Assembly (NCBI GenBank): GCA_902624085.1
Contig: CACNWD010000002.1
Location: 1 to 64,000, forward strand
DNA: 64,000 nucleotides
Direction: 5' to 3'
Source: an uncultured Prochlorococcus sp.
Lineage (GTDB): Bacteria > Cyanobacteriota > Cyanobacteriia > PCC-6307 > Cyanobiaceae
Part shown: positions 1-11,985 of the stretch, in pieces
Position numbering within the stretch: the stretch's first letter is position 1
Layout of the letters: each line of letters starts with the position of its first letter
Notes under the pieces: model-generated
The model's input: only the letters and a program-made list of their open reading frames with translations
Databases searched by the model: none
Told to the model about the DNA's origin: nothing
Position numbers and translations under genes: made by a program

Positions 1-1
1 A

Positions 2-736
2 ATTGGACTATTAAAACATTGGGTTAGCAAATCTGCAATGAACATTGATGGATTAGGTGCCAGAATCATTGAGCAACTAATTGAAGCAAAATTAATTAGA
101 AATATTTCAGATTTATATACTCTTAATTACGAAAAGCTTATAAAGCTTGAAAGAATGGGTGAGAAATCAATTCTAAATCTTTTAAAAGGAATAGAAAATT
201 CAAAAAGTCAATTATGGAAAAAAAAATTATATGGGTTAGGAATTAATCATATTGGACAAGTTACAGCTAAAAATATATGTAATAAATTTAATTGTATTGA
301 AGACTTAAAAGAAGCAAGCCTAAATAATCCAAATAAACTTATGGAAATAAATGGAATTGGAGATGAAATAATCGAATCATTGAAAACTTGGTTTGAATCT
401 GAGGACAATATAAAATTAATTAGAATGCTTTATGAAAGAGGTGTTTTATTTCAAAATGAAATTGATGAAAATCCAATAACTCATATTGAAAATAATGAAA
501 TTAATAAAAAAGTATTTGTCCTTACAGGAACAATGAAATCATTTTCAAGAGAACAATTAATCACTAGAATTGAAGGATATGGTGGGCAAGTCAAAAATTC
601 AATAAGTAAGAATATTGATTATTTAATAGTTGGAGATAAAGCAGGAAATAAATTAGAAAAAGCAAAAAAATTAGGAACTAATATATTAAAAGAAGAAGAG
701 CTTCTTAACCTATTATCAAATAATCAAGGAACATGA
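2..736 (+). CDS. ligA: NAD-dependent DNA ligase, C-terminal part (5' truncated by window edge)
   Basis: The reading frame is open from base 2, so the gene begins outside the window. About 244 residues are visible. LigA seals nicks with NAD+ during replication and repair. The opening residues match the LigA segment ending in MNIDGLG, after which come helix-hairpin-helix repeats (GIGDEII and similar) and a C-terminal BRCT domain, roughly the last 75 residues, with the KVFVLTGTM strand and a GGQVKNSISK loop. The catalytic lysine domain is off the window. The stop codon TGA overlaps the ATG of the following small ORF. Confidence 0.95.
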   Translation: MGLLKHWVSKSAMNIDGLGARIIEQLIEAKLIRNISDLYTLNYEKLIKLERMGEKSILNLLKGIENSKSQLWKKKLYGLGINHIGQVTAKNICNKFNCIEDLKEASLNNPNKLMEINGIGDEIIESLKTWFESEDNIKLIRMLYERGVLFQNEIDENPITHIENNEINKKVFVLTGTMKSFSREQLITRIEGYGGQVKNSISKNIDYLIVGDKAGNKLEKAKKLGTNILKEEELLNLLSNNQGT

Positions 737-879
737 CTCAAAAAAGAATTTATAAATTAATAAAAAGTCCTTGTGGACAGGCAAAATATGAAAAATTGAC
801 TTTAAATAAAACATTCTTTGGAAGAATAAGATTATATTGGTTTATAATTTTTGCAACAATACGTGATTTTAACCTTTAG
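733..879 (+). CDS. small basic hypothetical protein, 48 aa
   Basis: This ORF starts with an ATG that overlaps the ligA stop as ATGA (733-736), the usual sign of translational coupling in this window. It runs 48 codons to TAG and fills nearly all the space before the convergent membrane-protein gene ending at 889. The product is rich in Lys and Arg with a short hydrophobic stretch near residues 35-42 (YWFIIFATI). I do not recognise the family. It may be a real small protein or a chance ORF; conservation of the ATGA overlap in relatives would decide. Confidence 0.45.
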   Translation: MTQKRIYKLIKSPCGQAKYEKLTLNKTFFGRIRLYWFIIFATIRDFNL

Positions 880-888
880 ATTTAAATA

Positions 889-1485
889 TTACTTTGATTC
901 ATTGATAATTTCATTTGAGTATTTTGATAGAAAATAAATGATCAAAGAGGTAGAAATAATACTAATCAAAGTAGTAAACAGATTATTATTTAATTTTAAA
1001 TTCACGATATCGCTTAAATCATTCAAAAGTGATCCAACAGAACAATAAAGAAAAGTTCCTGGGATTATACAAATTAAACTAATTGAAAAATCTTTGTAAG
1101 TTATATTATTTAAACCATAAAAGTAATTTAGGATGCTAAATGGAAATAAAGGAGATAACCTTGTCAAAACTATTAATTTCAAACCGCCTCTTTGGATGAT
1201 ATTTTCTAATAAAGATAATTTTGGAAATTTATTAATAATATCCAATACTTTTTTGGAAAAAAATCTTTTTGAAATAAAAAAAGAAATAGAGGCCCCTATA
1301 AAAGCACTAATAAATACGATCACAGAACCGAAATATGTTCCATATAAATAACCTGCTGCAATTGAGAGCCATGAAGCTGGAAGAATCAAAAGTACTATTA
1401 AGACATAAATAACAGCAAAAAAGAAAATTCCTAATCCAGAATCGACATAAACAAGAAAATTTAAAATATTTTCAAAAAAAGACAT
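889..1485 (-). CDS. TVP38/TMEM64 (DedA/SNARE-associated) family membrane protein
   Basis: A 198-residue integral inner-membrane protein with about five hydrophobic segments. The region LPASWLSIAAGYLYG followed by a re-entrant-like GASISFFISKRF and the later RLSPLFPFSILNY segment are typical of the TVP38/TMEM64 branch of the SNARE-associated/DedA superfamily, thought to act in membrane homeostasis or lipid or ion transport. The substrate is unknown. I prefer the ATG at 1485-1483, which overlaps the valS stop as TGATG, over a TTG one codon upstream. The gene is therefore probably translated as the second gene of a valS operon. Confidence 0.85.
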   Translation of the reverse strand: MSFFENILNFLVYVDSGLGIFFFAVIYVLIVLLILPASWLSIAAGYLYGTYFGSVIVFISAFIGASISFFISKRFFSKKVLDIINKFPKLSLLENIIQRGGLKLIVLTRLSPLFPFSILNYFYGLNNITYKDFSISLICIIPGTFLYCSVGSLLNDLSDIVNLKLNNNLFTTLISIISTSLIIYFLSKYSNEIINESK

Positions 1486-4244
1486 CAACTTAACATTTCT
1501 AATTTTTTGGAGATTGAATTTGACTTTGCTGTTGCCTCTTTTAATTTAGATTTACATTCATCTACAACATTTTTTGGCGCCCTGTTAATAAAGTTTTTAT
1601 TCAAAATTCTATTATTTAAAACTCTGATATCTTCATTAGTTTTTTCTTGATCTTTTAAAAGTTTTTCTTTTAAAGATTCCATATTAATTATCCCTTCAAA
1701 TGGTAAATAAACTTCGAGATTCCCAACTATTCCTGAGAAAGACTTTACGAAGTCTTGGTTACTAGACTCATCTTTTTTAAGAATTTTTATATCTGATGCT
1801 TTAGTAATCAACCTAATATCTTCACTCATCTTTTTAACAAATTCAAGTAATTTGATATCATCTGAAACCAAAAAAATTGAAATCTGTTGAGCAGGTTTTA
1901 GTCCTAGTTCAGCTCTCAGATTTCTTATTAATCTTATGATTTCAAATAAATTATCAAAAGATTTCTCAAGATTATCATCTAAATATCTTTCATCTATACT
2001 TGGCCATCTTTGGAGAGATAGTAATATATCATCAGTTCCCACATGCAAAGAATGCCAAAGCTCCTCAGTTAAATGAGGCATAAAAGGATTCATCATAGTA
2101 AGAATATTATCTAAAATTTCTTTTAACAAACTCTCGGATAATATTCTATTTTTAAATTCTGGGTTATGAAATCTGACTTTTTGAAACTCAAGATACCAAT
2201 CACAAAAATCATTCCAAGCAAACTCATATATCAATTTTGCAGATTCACCAAGTTTATAGTTAGACAAAAGGTTATACAGTTCTTTTTTAGTCCTGTTTAG
2301 TTTTGACAATATCCATTTATCAGTTAGATCAAGATAGCCATCCAAATAATCACTTTTCTGGTGTTCAACTTGTGAAGAAGAACAATTCATTAATACAAAT
2401 TTAGTAGCGTTCCAAAGTTTATTTGCAAAATTTCTTGATGCTTCAACAGTAGAAGATGTTTTATTTTTTCTATCATAATCAAGCCTTATATCTTGACCTG
2501 CCCCTGCAACTTCTTTCACAAGAGCAAAGCGCAATGCATCTGAGCCATAATTATTAATTAATAAGAGTGGATCAATGCCATTACCTGCACTTTTACTCAT
2601 TTTTTTATTATTTTCATCTCGGACTAAGCCATGGATATAAACATCCTGAAATGGGATCTTTGAAGTAAATACATTACCCATCATCGCCATCCTCGCAACC
2701 CAGAAAAAAATAATATCAAATCCTGTCACCAAGACACTATTTGGATACCATTTTTTAAAATCCTCCTCATCAACATTTGGCCAGCCCAAGGTTGAAAAAG
2801 GCCATAAGCCACTAGAAAACCAAGTATCTAATACATCTTTATCCCTAACTAATTTAAATTCTGAACCAAATTTCTCAGTCGCATTTTTTAAAGCCTCCTT
2901 TTCATCACGTGCAATTATATAAGGGGTATTTTGAGTTATTGTTTCATCAGGAGTTTGTAAAACGTACCATGCTGGTATTTGATGCCCCCACCACAATTGT
3001 CGACTAATACACCAATCATTAATATTTACTAACCAATCTTTATATACTTTCTGCCATCTCTTAGGAATAAAATTTGGTTGTTCTAAATTATTTTTTTCTA
3101 AGCATTCTCTAGAAATATTATCCATTTTTAAAAACCACTGTGTTGATAATAAAGGCTCAATAGGGACCTTCCCTCTATCAGAAAAAGGTACAGTATGTTT
3201 GTATTCTTCAATTTTAGTTAAAAGTCCGATTGAATCTAATTCACTAATTATTTGCTTTCTGGCGACGTATCTATCTAGGTGTTGAAATTTACCTGCATTA
3301 TCATTTAAGGTACCATCCTTATTCATAATATTGATCTGTTTTAAATTATTTCTTTTACCAATTTCGAAATCATTAGCATCATGTGCTGGAGTGACTTTCA
3401 CGCAACCAGTCCCAAATTCCATATCTACATGCGAATCTCCAACGACAGGAATATCCCTATCAACGAACGGAACCTTTACCTTCATTCCAATAAAATTCTG
3501 ATATCTTTTATCCAATGGATTTACAGCAACTGCGGTATCTCCCAATAAAGTTTCTGGGCGTGTAGTCGCAACTTCAAGATAATTTGAAGAAGGAGAGCCA
3601 TTCTTGTTTAAAAGTGGATATTTAAAATGCCATAAATTTCCATCTATTTCTCTCATCTCAACTTCTAGATCACTCACTGCTGATTGGGAAGCTGGGCACC
3701 AATTTACTAAATATTCTCCTCTATAAATTAGCCCTTTGTTATGTAACATCACAAAGGCTTCTACAACCGCATCATTTAATTTTTGATCTAAAGTGAATCG
3801 TTCACGAGACCAGTCAACAGAATAACCTAAGCTTTTTAGTTGAGAAATTATTTGCCCGCCACTTTTTTCTTTCCATTCCCATGCTTTCTCTAAAAATTTA
3901 AGTCGACCTATATCCTCTTTCTCTAAACCATCTTTTTTAATTTGTCTCTCTAATATGGTTTGTACAGCAATTGAAGCATGATCTGTACCAGGTAAACATA
4001 ATACATTCTTTCCTGTAAGTCTCTGAAATCTAACAATTACATCTATCAAAGCGGTATTAAAAGCATGTCCCATATGTAATGATCCAGTAACATTTGGGGG
4101 AGGAATAACAATACAAAAAGGTTTGCCATCCTTATCTACATTTGCATTAAAAGCTTCTAAATCTTGCCATTTCTTTTGCCATTTTTGCTCTATCTCTAAT
4201 GGAGAATAACTTCTTAAACTGGATTCTCTTTTTGGATTATTCAT
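1485..4244 (-). CDS. valS: valyl-tRNA synthetase
   Basis: A class I aminoacyl-tRNA synthetase of 919 residues, normal for bacterial ValRS, that charges tRNA-Val in the cytoplasm. The HIGH-type motif is HMGH at residues 57-60 after PPPNVTGSL. The KMSKS motif lies near residue 548. The CP1 editing domain with TTRPETLLGD is present, as is the WCISRQLWWGHQIP segment typical of Val/Ile enzymes. The C-terminal 70 residues form the ValRS coiled-coil arm. The start is an ATG with no strong Shine-Dalgarno. A tRNA-Val gene on the same strand lies 264 bp upstream. Confidence 0.98.
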   Translation of the reverse strand: MNNPKRESSLRSYSPLEIEQKWQKKWQDLEAFNANVDKDGKPFCIVIPPPNVTGSLHMGHAFNTALIDVIVRFQRLTGKNVLCLPGTDHASIAVQTILERQIKKDGLEKEDIGRLKFLEKAWEWKEKSGGQIISQLKSLGYSVDWSRERFTLDQKLNDAVVEAFVMLHNKGLIYRGEYLVNWCPASQSAVSDLEVEMREIDGNLWHFKYPLLNKNGSPSSNYLEVATTRPETLLGDTAVAVNPLDKRYQNFIGMKVKVPFVDRDIPVVGDSHVDMEFGTGCVKVTPAHDANDFEIGKRNNLKQINIMNKDGTLNDNAGKFQHLDRYVARKQIISELDSIGLLTKIEEYKHTVPFSDRGKVPIEPLLSTQWFLKMDNISRECLEKNNLEQPNFIPKRWQKVYKDWLVNINDWCISRQLWWGHQIPAWYVLQTPDETITQNTPYIIARDEKEALKNATEKFGSEFKLVRDKDVLDTWFSSGLWPFSTLGWPNVDEEDFKKWYPNSVLVTGFDIIFFWVARMAMMGNVFTSKIPFQDVYIHGLVRDENNKKMSKSAGNGIDPLLLINNYGSDALRFALVKEVAGAGQDIRLDYDRKNKTSSTVEASRNFANKLWNATKFVLMNCSSSQVEHQKSDYLDGYLDLTDKWILSKLNRTKKELYNLLSNYKLGESAKLIYEFAWNDFCDWYLEFQKVRFHNPEFKNRILSESLLKEILDNILTMMNPFMPHLTEELWHSLHVGTDDILLSLQRWPSIDERYLDDNLEKSFDNLFEIIRLIRNLRAELGLKPAQQISIFLVSDDIKLLEFVKKMSEDIRLITKASDIKILKKDESSNQDFVKSFSGIVGNLEVYLPFEGIINMESLKEKLLKDQEKTNEDIRVLNNRILNKNFINRAPKNVVDECKSKLKEATAKSNSISKKLEMLS

Positions 4245-4428
4245 CTTTTAATTAATATTTGTAGCATTTAATTAATATTTTATATTGATCAATGCCAATT
4301 AATTCAAAACAATTAATTTAATAGATCAAAACGTGAATCTTAAGCATAACTAACTGAAGTAATTAATACAGATATAAGAAAGGACAACTTTAATTAAATT
4401 GATTAAATAATAAATTATAGGAAAAAGG

Positions 4429-4446
4429 GGATTATCTAAATAATCC
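4429..4446 (-). terminator. stem-loop, probable terminator of tRNA-Val
   Basis: A perfect 7-bp inverted repeat (GGATTAT / ATAATCC) with a 4-base loop lies 62 bp past the 3' end of tRNA-Val. On the minus strand it is followed by CCCCTTTTTCC, so it resembles an intrinsic terminator. The remaining sequence from 4245 to 4428, leading to valS, shows only AT-rich DNA with no recognisable element. Confidence 0.45.
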
Positions 4447-4508
4447 TGAAGTTAAAGTTTGCCTAATATTGAGATTTTCAAATCTTAGGGATTTAGAGTT
4501 TTTATGAA

Positions 4509-4580
<72 letters not shown>

Positions 4581-4690
4581 TAACAGTTATATTCTAATAG
4601 ATCAAGTGAAAAGTTTTAAATATAATCTTCAAATATTTCATGATTAAGGCAAAATTGAATTAATTAATAAAAACTTGCTTTAGGAATAAA

Positions 4691-5533
4691 ATGATCAAAC
4701 AACAAACACAATATAATTTATATCAAAATGAATCATTAGAGAATTTTGCAGAGTTAATATCAAACATAAATTTACTTAAAAACAAAAAATATGGTTGTCC
4801 ATGGCAAAATATGCAAACTCATGAAACACTCATACCTTATTTAATTGAAGAAAGTCACGAATTTATAGATTCGATAAAAAATAATGACAATGAGAATATG
4901 AAAGAGGAATTAGGAGACCTCTTGCTTCAAATCATGTTGCATAGTGAAATTGCAAGAGAAAATAATTTATTTTCTATTAAAGATGTAATTAATTCTTTAA
5001 ATAATAAAATCAAATCAAGGCATCCATATATTTTTAAAAAAAGAAAAAAAGTTTCAATTGAAGAAGCAGAACAAATTTGGAAAGATATGAAAATAAAAAA
5101 TAAATCTAATCATACAAAAAAAGGCGTGTTATCAAATTTACAATCTGAATATTTAACACCAATGGAAGAAGCAGAACAAATTAATTTTCAAATTGAAAAA
5201 TATGGATTTAGATGGGATAATAAAAAAGAAATATTAAATAAGCTTAATGAAGAGATAAAAGAACTTAAGTTAGCTATAAAAATTGAAGATGATATAAATA
5301 TTGAAGAAGAATTTGGAGATATCTTTTTTACCCTAATAAGCTTATCAAAGTATTTGAAAATAGATCCTCATAAATCACTCAGATATGCAAATGAAAAATT
5401 CAAAAAAAGATTTTTTATAGTTGAAAAAATTCTTGGTGATAAAATATTTAATCAAAGCAATCAAAAATTTAAAGAACTTTGGACTCTAGCCAAAGAACAA
5501 ATAAACAAAAACAGGCAAAATGACAAAAAATAA
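4691..5533 (+). CDS. mazG: nucleoside triphosphate pyrophosphohydrolase MazG
   Basis: MazG hydrolyses NTPs and dNTPs to monophosphates and pyrophosphate, which helps sanitise the nucleotide pool. At 280 residues this is the long, two-domain form. The N-terminal domain carries YGCPWQN, EESHEF and EELGDLLLQ (the EExxE...ExxD metal-binding pattern). A second copy near the C-terminus carries EEIKEL and EEFGDIFF. It is the first gene of a rightward run and overlaps speE by 14 bp, the order seen in marine picocyanobacteria. Confidence 0.92.
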   Translation: MIKQQTQYNLYQNESLENFAELISNINLLKNKKYGCPWQNMQTHETLIPYLIEESHEFIDSIKNNDNENMKEELGDLLLQIMLHSEIARENNLFSIKDVINSLNNKIKSRHPYIFKKRKKVSIEEAEQIWKDMKIKNKSNHTKKGVLSNLQSEYLTPMEEAEQINFQIEKYGFRWDNKKEILNKLNEEIKELKLAIKIEDDINIEEEFGDIFFTLISLSKYLKIDPHKSLRYANEKFKKRFFIVEKILGDKIFNQSNQKFKELWTLAKEQINKNRQNDKK

Positions 5534-6380
5534 AATTTGGATAGATGAAATATGCAATAATTCAAGATATGGACTAGAAGGCGATATCATTGTTAAGCAA
5601 AATAGTAAATATCAGGAAATAATTATTTTAGAAACTGAAGAATATGGCAAAGCATTGATGCTTGATGGTTGTTGGATGACTACTGATCAAGGAGAAAAAT
5701 ATTATCATGAATGCCTAGTACATCCAGCTTTAAGTAGTTTAAAAAATTACTCTAAAATTCTTATTATTGGTGGTGGAGATGGAGGGACGGTCAGGGAATG
5801 TCTTAAATATAAAAAAGTAAATTATTTAGATTTAGTGGAAATAGATGAAGAAGTTATAAATATTTCAAGAAAATATCTTACAAATATAGGAGGTAAATCC
5901 TGGTCAGATAAAAGATTACATATCAATATTGATGATGGATTCCAATGGGTAAAAAAAACTCAAGATAATTATTATGATGCAATTATTATTGACTCTTCAG
6001 ATCCATCAGACTTTGCAAATAAACTATTCAGCTCAAAATTTTATAAAGAATGCAAAAGGATTCTTAAAAAAGATGGAATATTAGCGACCCAAAGCGAATC
6101 ACCAGAATCATTCAAAGAAATTCATTTAAAAATATATTTTTCATTAAAAAATTTATTCAAAAACAGTGCAACCATGTATTCTTTTGTTCCTTTTTACCCA
6201 AGTGGAATATGGAGCTGGACATTCGCCTCCGATACTGAAGATTATTTTCTTAAGCAAAATTGCATGGAAATTAATTCAATAGAAAAAAGTTGTGAAATTT
6301 GGAATTTAAAATTTCAAGAAGGGGCATTCAAAATGATGCCTTCCAAAATAATTAAAGAAATTTCAATGTTAAAAAAATGA
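5520..6380 (+). CDS. speE: spermidine synthase (polyamine aminopropyltransferase)
   Basis: Transfers an aminopropyl group from decarboxylated SAM to putrescine. The 286-residue protein has the family signature: a short N-terminal beta domain, then GGGDGGT at residues 84-90 in the nucleotide-binding fold, the acidic LVEIDEE strand end, and the substrate-binding IIIDSSDP near residue 155. The gene overlaps mazG at its start and speB at its end (ATGA at 6377-6380), so the three are very probably co-translated. Confidence 0.94.
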   Translation: MTKNKIWIDEICNNSRYGLEGDIIVKQNSKYQEIIILETEEYGKALMLDGCWMTTDQGEKYYHECLVHPALSSLKNYSKILIIGGGDGGTVRECLKYKKVNYLDLVEIDEEVINISRKYLTNIGGKSWSDKRLHINIDDGFQWVKKTQDNYYDAIIIDSSDPSDFANKLFSSKFYKECKRILKKDGILATQSESPESFKEIHLKIYFSLKNLFKNSATMYSFVPFYPSGIWSWTFASDTEDYFLKQNCMEINSIEKSCEIWNLKFQEGAFKMMPSKIIKEISMLKK

Positions 6381-7276
6381 CATATAAAAATTTATTTAAT
6401 AATGAAGGACCGGTATTTATGGGTTCTAAAAAAAATAATAGTAATTGCAGTATAGGAATCTTTGGAGTGAATTACGATGGTACAACTTCATTTAAACCTG
6501 GTACAAGATTTGGACCCACCGCGATAAGAAATGTTAGCGAGAGTTTAGAAACATATTGTCCATTCCTTAATAAAGATTTAAATTTAATTAATTACTTTGA
6601 TGCTGGATCGCTAACATTAAATTCAAGTAATACTCATTCAATAATCAAAAAAGTTAAATCAGGAACTAACTTTCTAATCAATAATAATTTAAAACCCATT
6701 ATCTTAGGAGGTGAGCACTCAATCACAATAGGAGCAATAGAAGCATTAGTTGAAAAATATCCAGATTTAATAATGATTCAATTAGATGCACATGCTGACC
6801 TTCGAAATTCTTATCAAGATAATAAATATAGCCATGCTTGCACAATTAGAAGATGTTTAGAATTATTACCCAGTAAGAAAGTTATCCAAATAGGGATCAG
6901 AAGCGGAACCAAAGAAGAGTTTGCAGAAATGAAAAATAATAATCAACTTATTAAATTTAATACGGGAGATTCAATTCTTAAAATACAAAAATTGCTAGAA
7001 CCTTTTAAAAATAATCCGATCTATTTAACTATTGATTTAGATTGGTTTGATCCAAGCTTACTACCTGGCACAGGAACACCAGAGCCTGGAGGGTTTTTCT
7101 GGCATGATTTCGAAAATATAATTGGATTACTAAATACATTCAAAATAATAGGTTGTGATATTGTTGAACTTTCCCCAGACATAGACAGTAGCGGTATTAG
7201 TTCCATAGTGGCAGCTAAAACGACTAGAAGCTTAATTATGACTTTAGACAAAAGTACTCCAAAAGAATTATTTTAA
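6377..7276 (+). CDS. speB: agmatinase (ureohydrolase family)
   Basis: Ureohydrolase that would convert agmatine to putrescine and urea, supplying the substrate of the SpeE encoded just upstream. The binuclear manganese ligands are visible: GGEHS at 111-115, the DAHAD block at 137-141, a histidine near 153, and DLDWFDP near residue 220. Length is 299 residues. Arginase is a possible alternative within the family, but adjacency to speE favours agmatinase. The start ATG overlaps the speE stop by 4 bp. Confidence 0.88.
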   Translation: MTYKNLFNNEGPVFMGSKKNNSNCSIGIFGVNYDGTTSFKPGTRFGPTAIRNVSESLETYCPFLNKDLNLINYFDAGSLTLNSSNTHSIIKKVKSGTNFLINNNLKPIILGGEHSITIGAIEALVEKYPDLIMIQLDAHADLRNSYQDNKYSHACTIRRCLELLPSKKVIQIGIRSGTKEEFAEMKNNNQLIKFNTGDSILKIQKLLEPFKNNPIYLTIDLDWFDPSLLPGTGTPEPGGFFWHDFENIIGLLNTFKIIGCDIVELSPDIDSSGISSIVAAKTTRSLIMTLDKSTPKELF

Positions 7277-7308
7277 GAGAATAATTGATCTAATTAGTAA
7301 GCTCTAAT

Positions 7309-8421
7309 ATGGAATTGCGAAAGAGTCCTTTACATAAAAAATATATCGAATCCAATGCAAAACTAGTTAATTTTGCTGGTTGGGAAATGCCCATCTCATT
7401 TTCTGGGCTAATCCAAGAACATGAATCTGTAAGAAATTCAATTGGATTTTTTGATATCTCACATATGGGTGTAATTTCTGTAAGAGGAACTAATCCTAAA
7501 GAATATATCCAAAAATTTTTTCCTACAAACTTATATTCAATTGCGAAAGGTCAGGGCTGTTACTCATTCCTTTTAAATAATGATGGAGGTATTATTGATG
7601 ACTTAATTATTTACGATTTAGGTATACAAAATAATAATTATTCGGAAATACTTTTAATAGTTAATGCTAGTAGATATGAAAAGGATCTTAACTGGCTAAA
7701 AATGAATTTAGAAGAAGAACCAATTGAATTATTAAATGCAAAAAAAGAAAAAGCTCTTATCGCTATTCAAGGTAAAAATGCCTTCAAATATTTCACTGAG
7801 TGGTCGTGCTACTCAATAGATCATCTGAAAAATTTCGGATGTGAATATAGAGAATTAAATAAATTCTTAGATTCAGGGAAAGTATTTTTTGCAAAAACTG
7901 GTTATACGGGAGAAGACGGATTAGAAATTCTTTTACCAAAAAAATTAGCTTTGAATTTATGGGATTTTTTAATTTCGAAAAATATACTGCCTTGTGGTCT
8001 TGGATCAAGAGATACACTTCGATTGGAAGCAGGTCTTCCTCTATATGGCCAAGATCTAGATGAGTCAATCAATCCATATGAGGCAGGTTTTGGGTGGGTT
8101 GTACATTTAGAAAACGGCCATGATTTTTATGGTAAAGAATCATTAGAGAGAATTGGATCTCATAAAGTCGAAAAAAAATTAGTAGGAATAGAAATAATAG
8201 GGAAAGCTATTGCAAGAAAAGGATATGAAATATTCCAGAAAGGCAAATTAATAGGTAATATCACAAGCGGTAGTTGGTCGCCAACAATAAAGAAACCTAT
8301 AGCATTAGGCTATATAAACACTGAATATTCTGAATTGAATCAAGAAGTTGAAATTTCAATCAGAGGTAAATTTTTTAAAGGAATTATTTCTAAAAAAGCT
8401 TTCTACAAAAAAGATTTCTAA
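7309..8421 (+). CDS. gcvT: aminomethyltransferase, glycine cleavage system T protein
   Basis: T protein of the glycine cleavage system, which passes the methylene group of glycine from lipoylated H protein to tetrahydrofolate; in a cyanobacterium this serves photorespiratory and one-carbon metabolism. The 370-residue sequence has the N-terminal LHxxH-like start, FAGWEMPI, the folate-binding DISHMG segment, TGYTGEDG and [12 protein letters not shown], all typical of GcvT. The P and H protein genes are not nearby. It follows speB by 32 bp on the same strand and may share its transcript. Confidence 0.95.
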   Translation: MELRKSPLHKKYIESNAKLVNFAGWEMPISFSGLIQEHESVRNSIGFFDISHMGVISVRGTNPKEYIQKFFPTNLYSIAKGQGCYSFLLNNDGGIIDDLIIYDLGIQNNNYSEILLIVNASRYEKDLNWLKMNLEEEPIELLNAKKEKALIAIQGKNAFKYFTEWSCYSIDHLKNFGCEYRELNKFLDSGKVFFAKTGYTGEDGLEILLPKKLALNLWDFLISKNILPCGLGSRDTLRLEAGLPLYGQDLDESINPYEAGFGWVVHLENGHDFYGKESLERIGSHKVEKKLVGIEIIGKAIARKGYEIFQKGKLIGNITSGSWSPTIKKPIALGYINTEYSELNQEVEISIRGKFFKGIISKKAFYKKDF

Positions 8422-8474
8422 ATTTACACTTAAAGAATTATCATAAGTAATTAATCATTAGATAATAAACTTAA

Positions 8475-10280
8475 ATGAGAAACAAAATTTGTAATGATCT
8501 AAATAATTCTGATATCGGACAATCAGTTGATCTTTGTGGGTGGGTTGACAGAAGAAGAGATCACGGTGGAGTAATTTTTCTTGATTTAAGAGACCATAGT
8601 GGATTTTTACAATTAACATTTAATCCTGAAGATGGAACAAATCTATTTAATACAGCAGAAAAACTTAGAAATGAAACTGTAATTTTTGTGAGAGGAGTAA
8701 TAAATAAAAGGCCAGAAGAATCAATTAATAACAATATTTCTACTGGAAGACTTGAATTAAATGTAAAAGAGTTAAAGATTTTAAATGAAGTAAAAAATAA
8801 TTTACCTTTCCCTGTGTCAATTCATGACTATGAAAATACTAAAGAAGAACTAAGAATTAAATATCGTTATTTAGATTTAAGGAGAGGGAAATTGATCCAA
8901 AACTTAAAAACAAGGCATAACATCTTAAAAGTTGTAAGACAATATTTAGATCAACACGAATTCACTGAAGTAGAAACTCCATTACTTACAAAATCAACTC
9001 CTGAAGGCGCTAGAGATTTTCTGGTTCCATCAAGAATATCAAAAGGAGATTTTTTTGCGCTCCCTCAATCTCCTCAATTATTTAAACAATTATTAATGGT
9101 TGGTGGCTTAAATAATTACTATCAAATTGCCAAATGTTTTAGAGATGAAGATTTAAGAGCAGATAGGCAACCTGAATTTACTCAGTTAGATATGGAAATG
9201 AGTTTCATAACCGAAGAAGACATTATCAGTTTTAATGAGCAACTTATAAAAAAGATTTGGAAAGAGATACTCAACATTAATCTCAAAGAAGATTTCCCAA
9301 GAATGACATGGCAAGAAGCAATAGATAATTATGGTACCGATAGACCAGATACAAGATATGAAATGACTCTAAAAGATGTTGGAAATATTTTAGGAAATAT
9401 AGGATTTAATATTTTTACTAAAGCAATAAAATCTGGAGGATCAATTAAGTGCATTAATGTAAAAGGAGGAAATACAAGTATTAGTAATGTGAGAATTAAG
9501 CCTGGAGGAGATATCTTTCAAGTTGCACAAGATGCTGGTGCAGGAGGATTGGCTTTTATTAGAGTAAAAGATAATGACATAGATACTATTGGAGCTATCA
9601 AAAATAATTTAGATGAATCTTTAATCAAGCAACTCTTGCAAAAAACCAATGCAGAAGAAGGGGATCTAATACTTTTAGGGGCTGGCAAAACTGAAATAGT
9701 TAATCAATCTTTAGATAGAGTAAGACAATACATAGCAAAAGAACTCCACTTGGTCGATGATGTAAGTGCTAATAAAAAATGGAATTTCTTATGGATTACA
9801 GATTTCCCTATGTTTGCGAAAAATGAAGAAGAAAATAGATTAGAGGCTTTACATCATCCTTTCTGCGCTCCAAAATTAGATCTTAATAAAAAAGAATCTT
9901 TACAGAACGATTTAGAGATTGCAACAGCAAAAGCTTATGACTTAGTACTTAATGGATTAGAAATAGGGGGAGGCTCAATTAGAATTCATCAATCAGAATT
10001 ACAAAAACAAGTTTTAAAAACTGTAGGATTATCATGTGAAGAAATCGAAGAAAAATTTGGTTTCCTTATAGAAGCATTAGAAATGGGTGCCCCTCCACAT
10101 GGCGGAATTGCATTTGGCCTAGACAGAATAGTAATGCTTATTGTTGGAGCAGATTCGATAAGAGAAACTATTGCTTTTCCTAAAAATCAACAAGCTAAAT
10201 GCTTGATGACCAAAGCTCCATCAAATGTTGCCAAGTCACAATTAAAAGAATTAGACATTGAAATAACAATTGACGAATAA
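8475..10280 (+). CDS. aspS: aspartyl-tRNA synthetase
   Basis: Class II synthetase of 601 residues, the bacterial-type AspRS with an inserted GAD domain. Visible elements are the N-terminal OB fold ([18 protein letters not shown]), motif 2 around [17 protein letters not shown], the GAD insertion near residues 280-420, and motif 3 GLDRIVMLI near the end. In many cyanobacteria the enzyme is non-discriminating and also charges tRNA-Asn; the sequence alone does not settle that here. Confidence 0.97.
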   Translation: MRNKICNDLNNSDIGQSVDLCGWVDRRRDHGGVIFLDLRDHSGFLQLTFNPEDGTNLFNTAEKLRNETVIFVRGVINKRPEESINNNISTGRLELNVKELKILNEVKNNLPFPVSIHDYENTKEELRIKYRYLDLRRGKLIQNLKTRHNILKVVRQYLDQHEFTEVETPLLTKSTPEGARDFLVPSRISKGDFFALPQSPQLFKQLLMVGGLNNYYQIAKCFRDEDLRADRQPEFTQLDMEMSFITEEDIISFNEQLIKKIWKEILNINLKEDFPRMTWQEAIDNYGTDRPDTRYEMTLKDVGNILGNIGFNIFTKAIKSGGSIKCINVKGGNTSISNVRIKPGGDIFQVAQDAGAGGLAFIRVKDNDIDTIGAIKNNLDESLIKQLLQKTNAEEGDLILLGAGKTEIVNQSLDRVRQYIAKELHLVDDVSANKKWNFLWITDFPMFAKNEEENRLEALHHPFCAPKLDLNKKESLQNDLEIATAKAYDLVLNGLEIGGGSIRIHQSELQKQVLKTVGLSCEEIEEKFGFLIEALEMGAPPHGGIAFGLDRIVMLIVGADSIRETIAFPKNQQAKCLMTKAPSNVAKSQLKELDIEITIDE

Positions 10281-10346
10281 TAATATTTATGGATGTTCAA
10301 AGATTTTTTTGGTAAAAATAAACAAAGGGAGGTAGTGTTTATTTAA

Positions 10347-11966
<1,620 letters not shown>

Positions 11967-11985
11967 GTTTTTTATTTATTAAATA

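Noticed and set aside
1133..1351. 72-codon plus-strand ORF over the TVP38-like gene
   Set aside because: Antisense to a membrane-protein gene with clear family motifs; no supporting features.
4245..4508. T-box or other riboswitch before valS
   Set aside because: No T-box core or other recognisable motif; T-boxes are not expected in cyanobacteria, and the sequence is plain AT-rich DNA apart from one hairpin.
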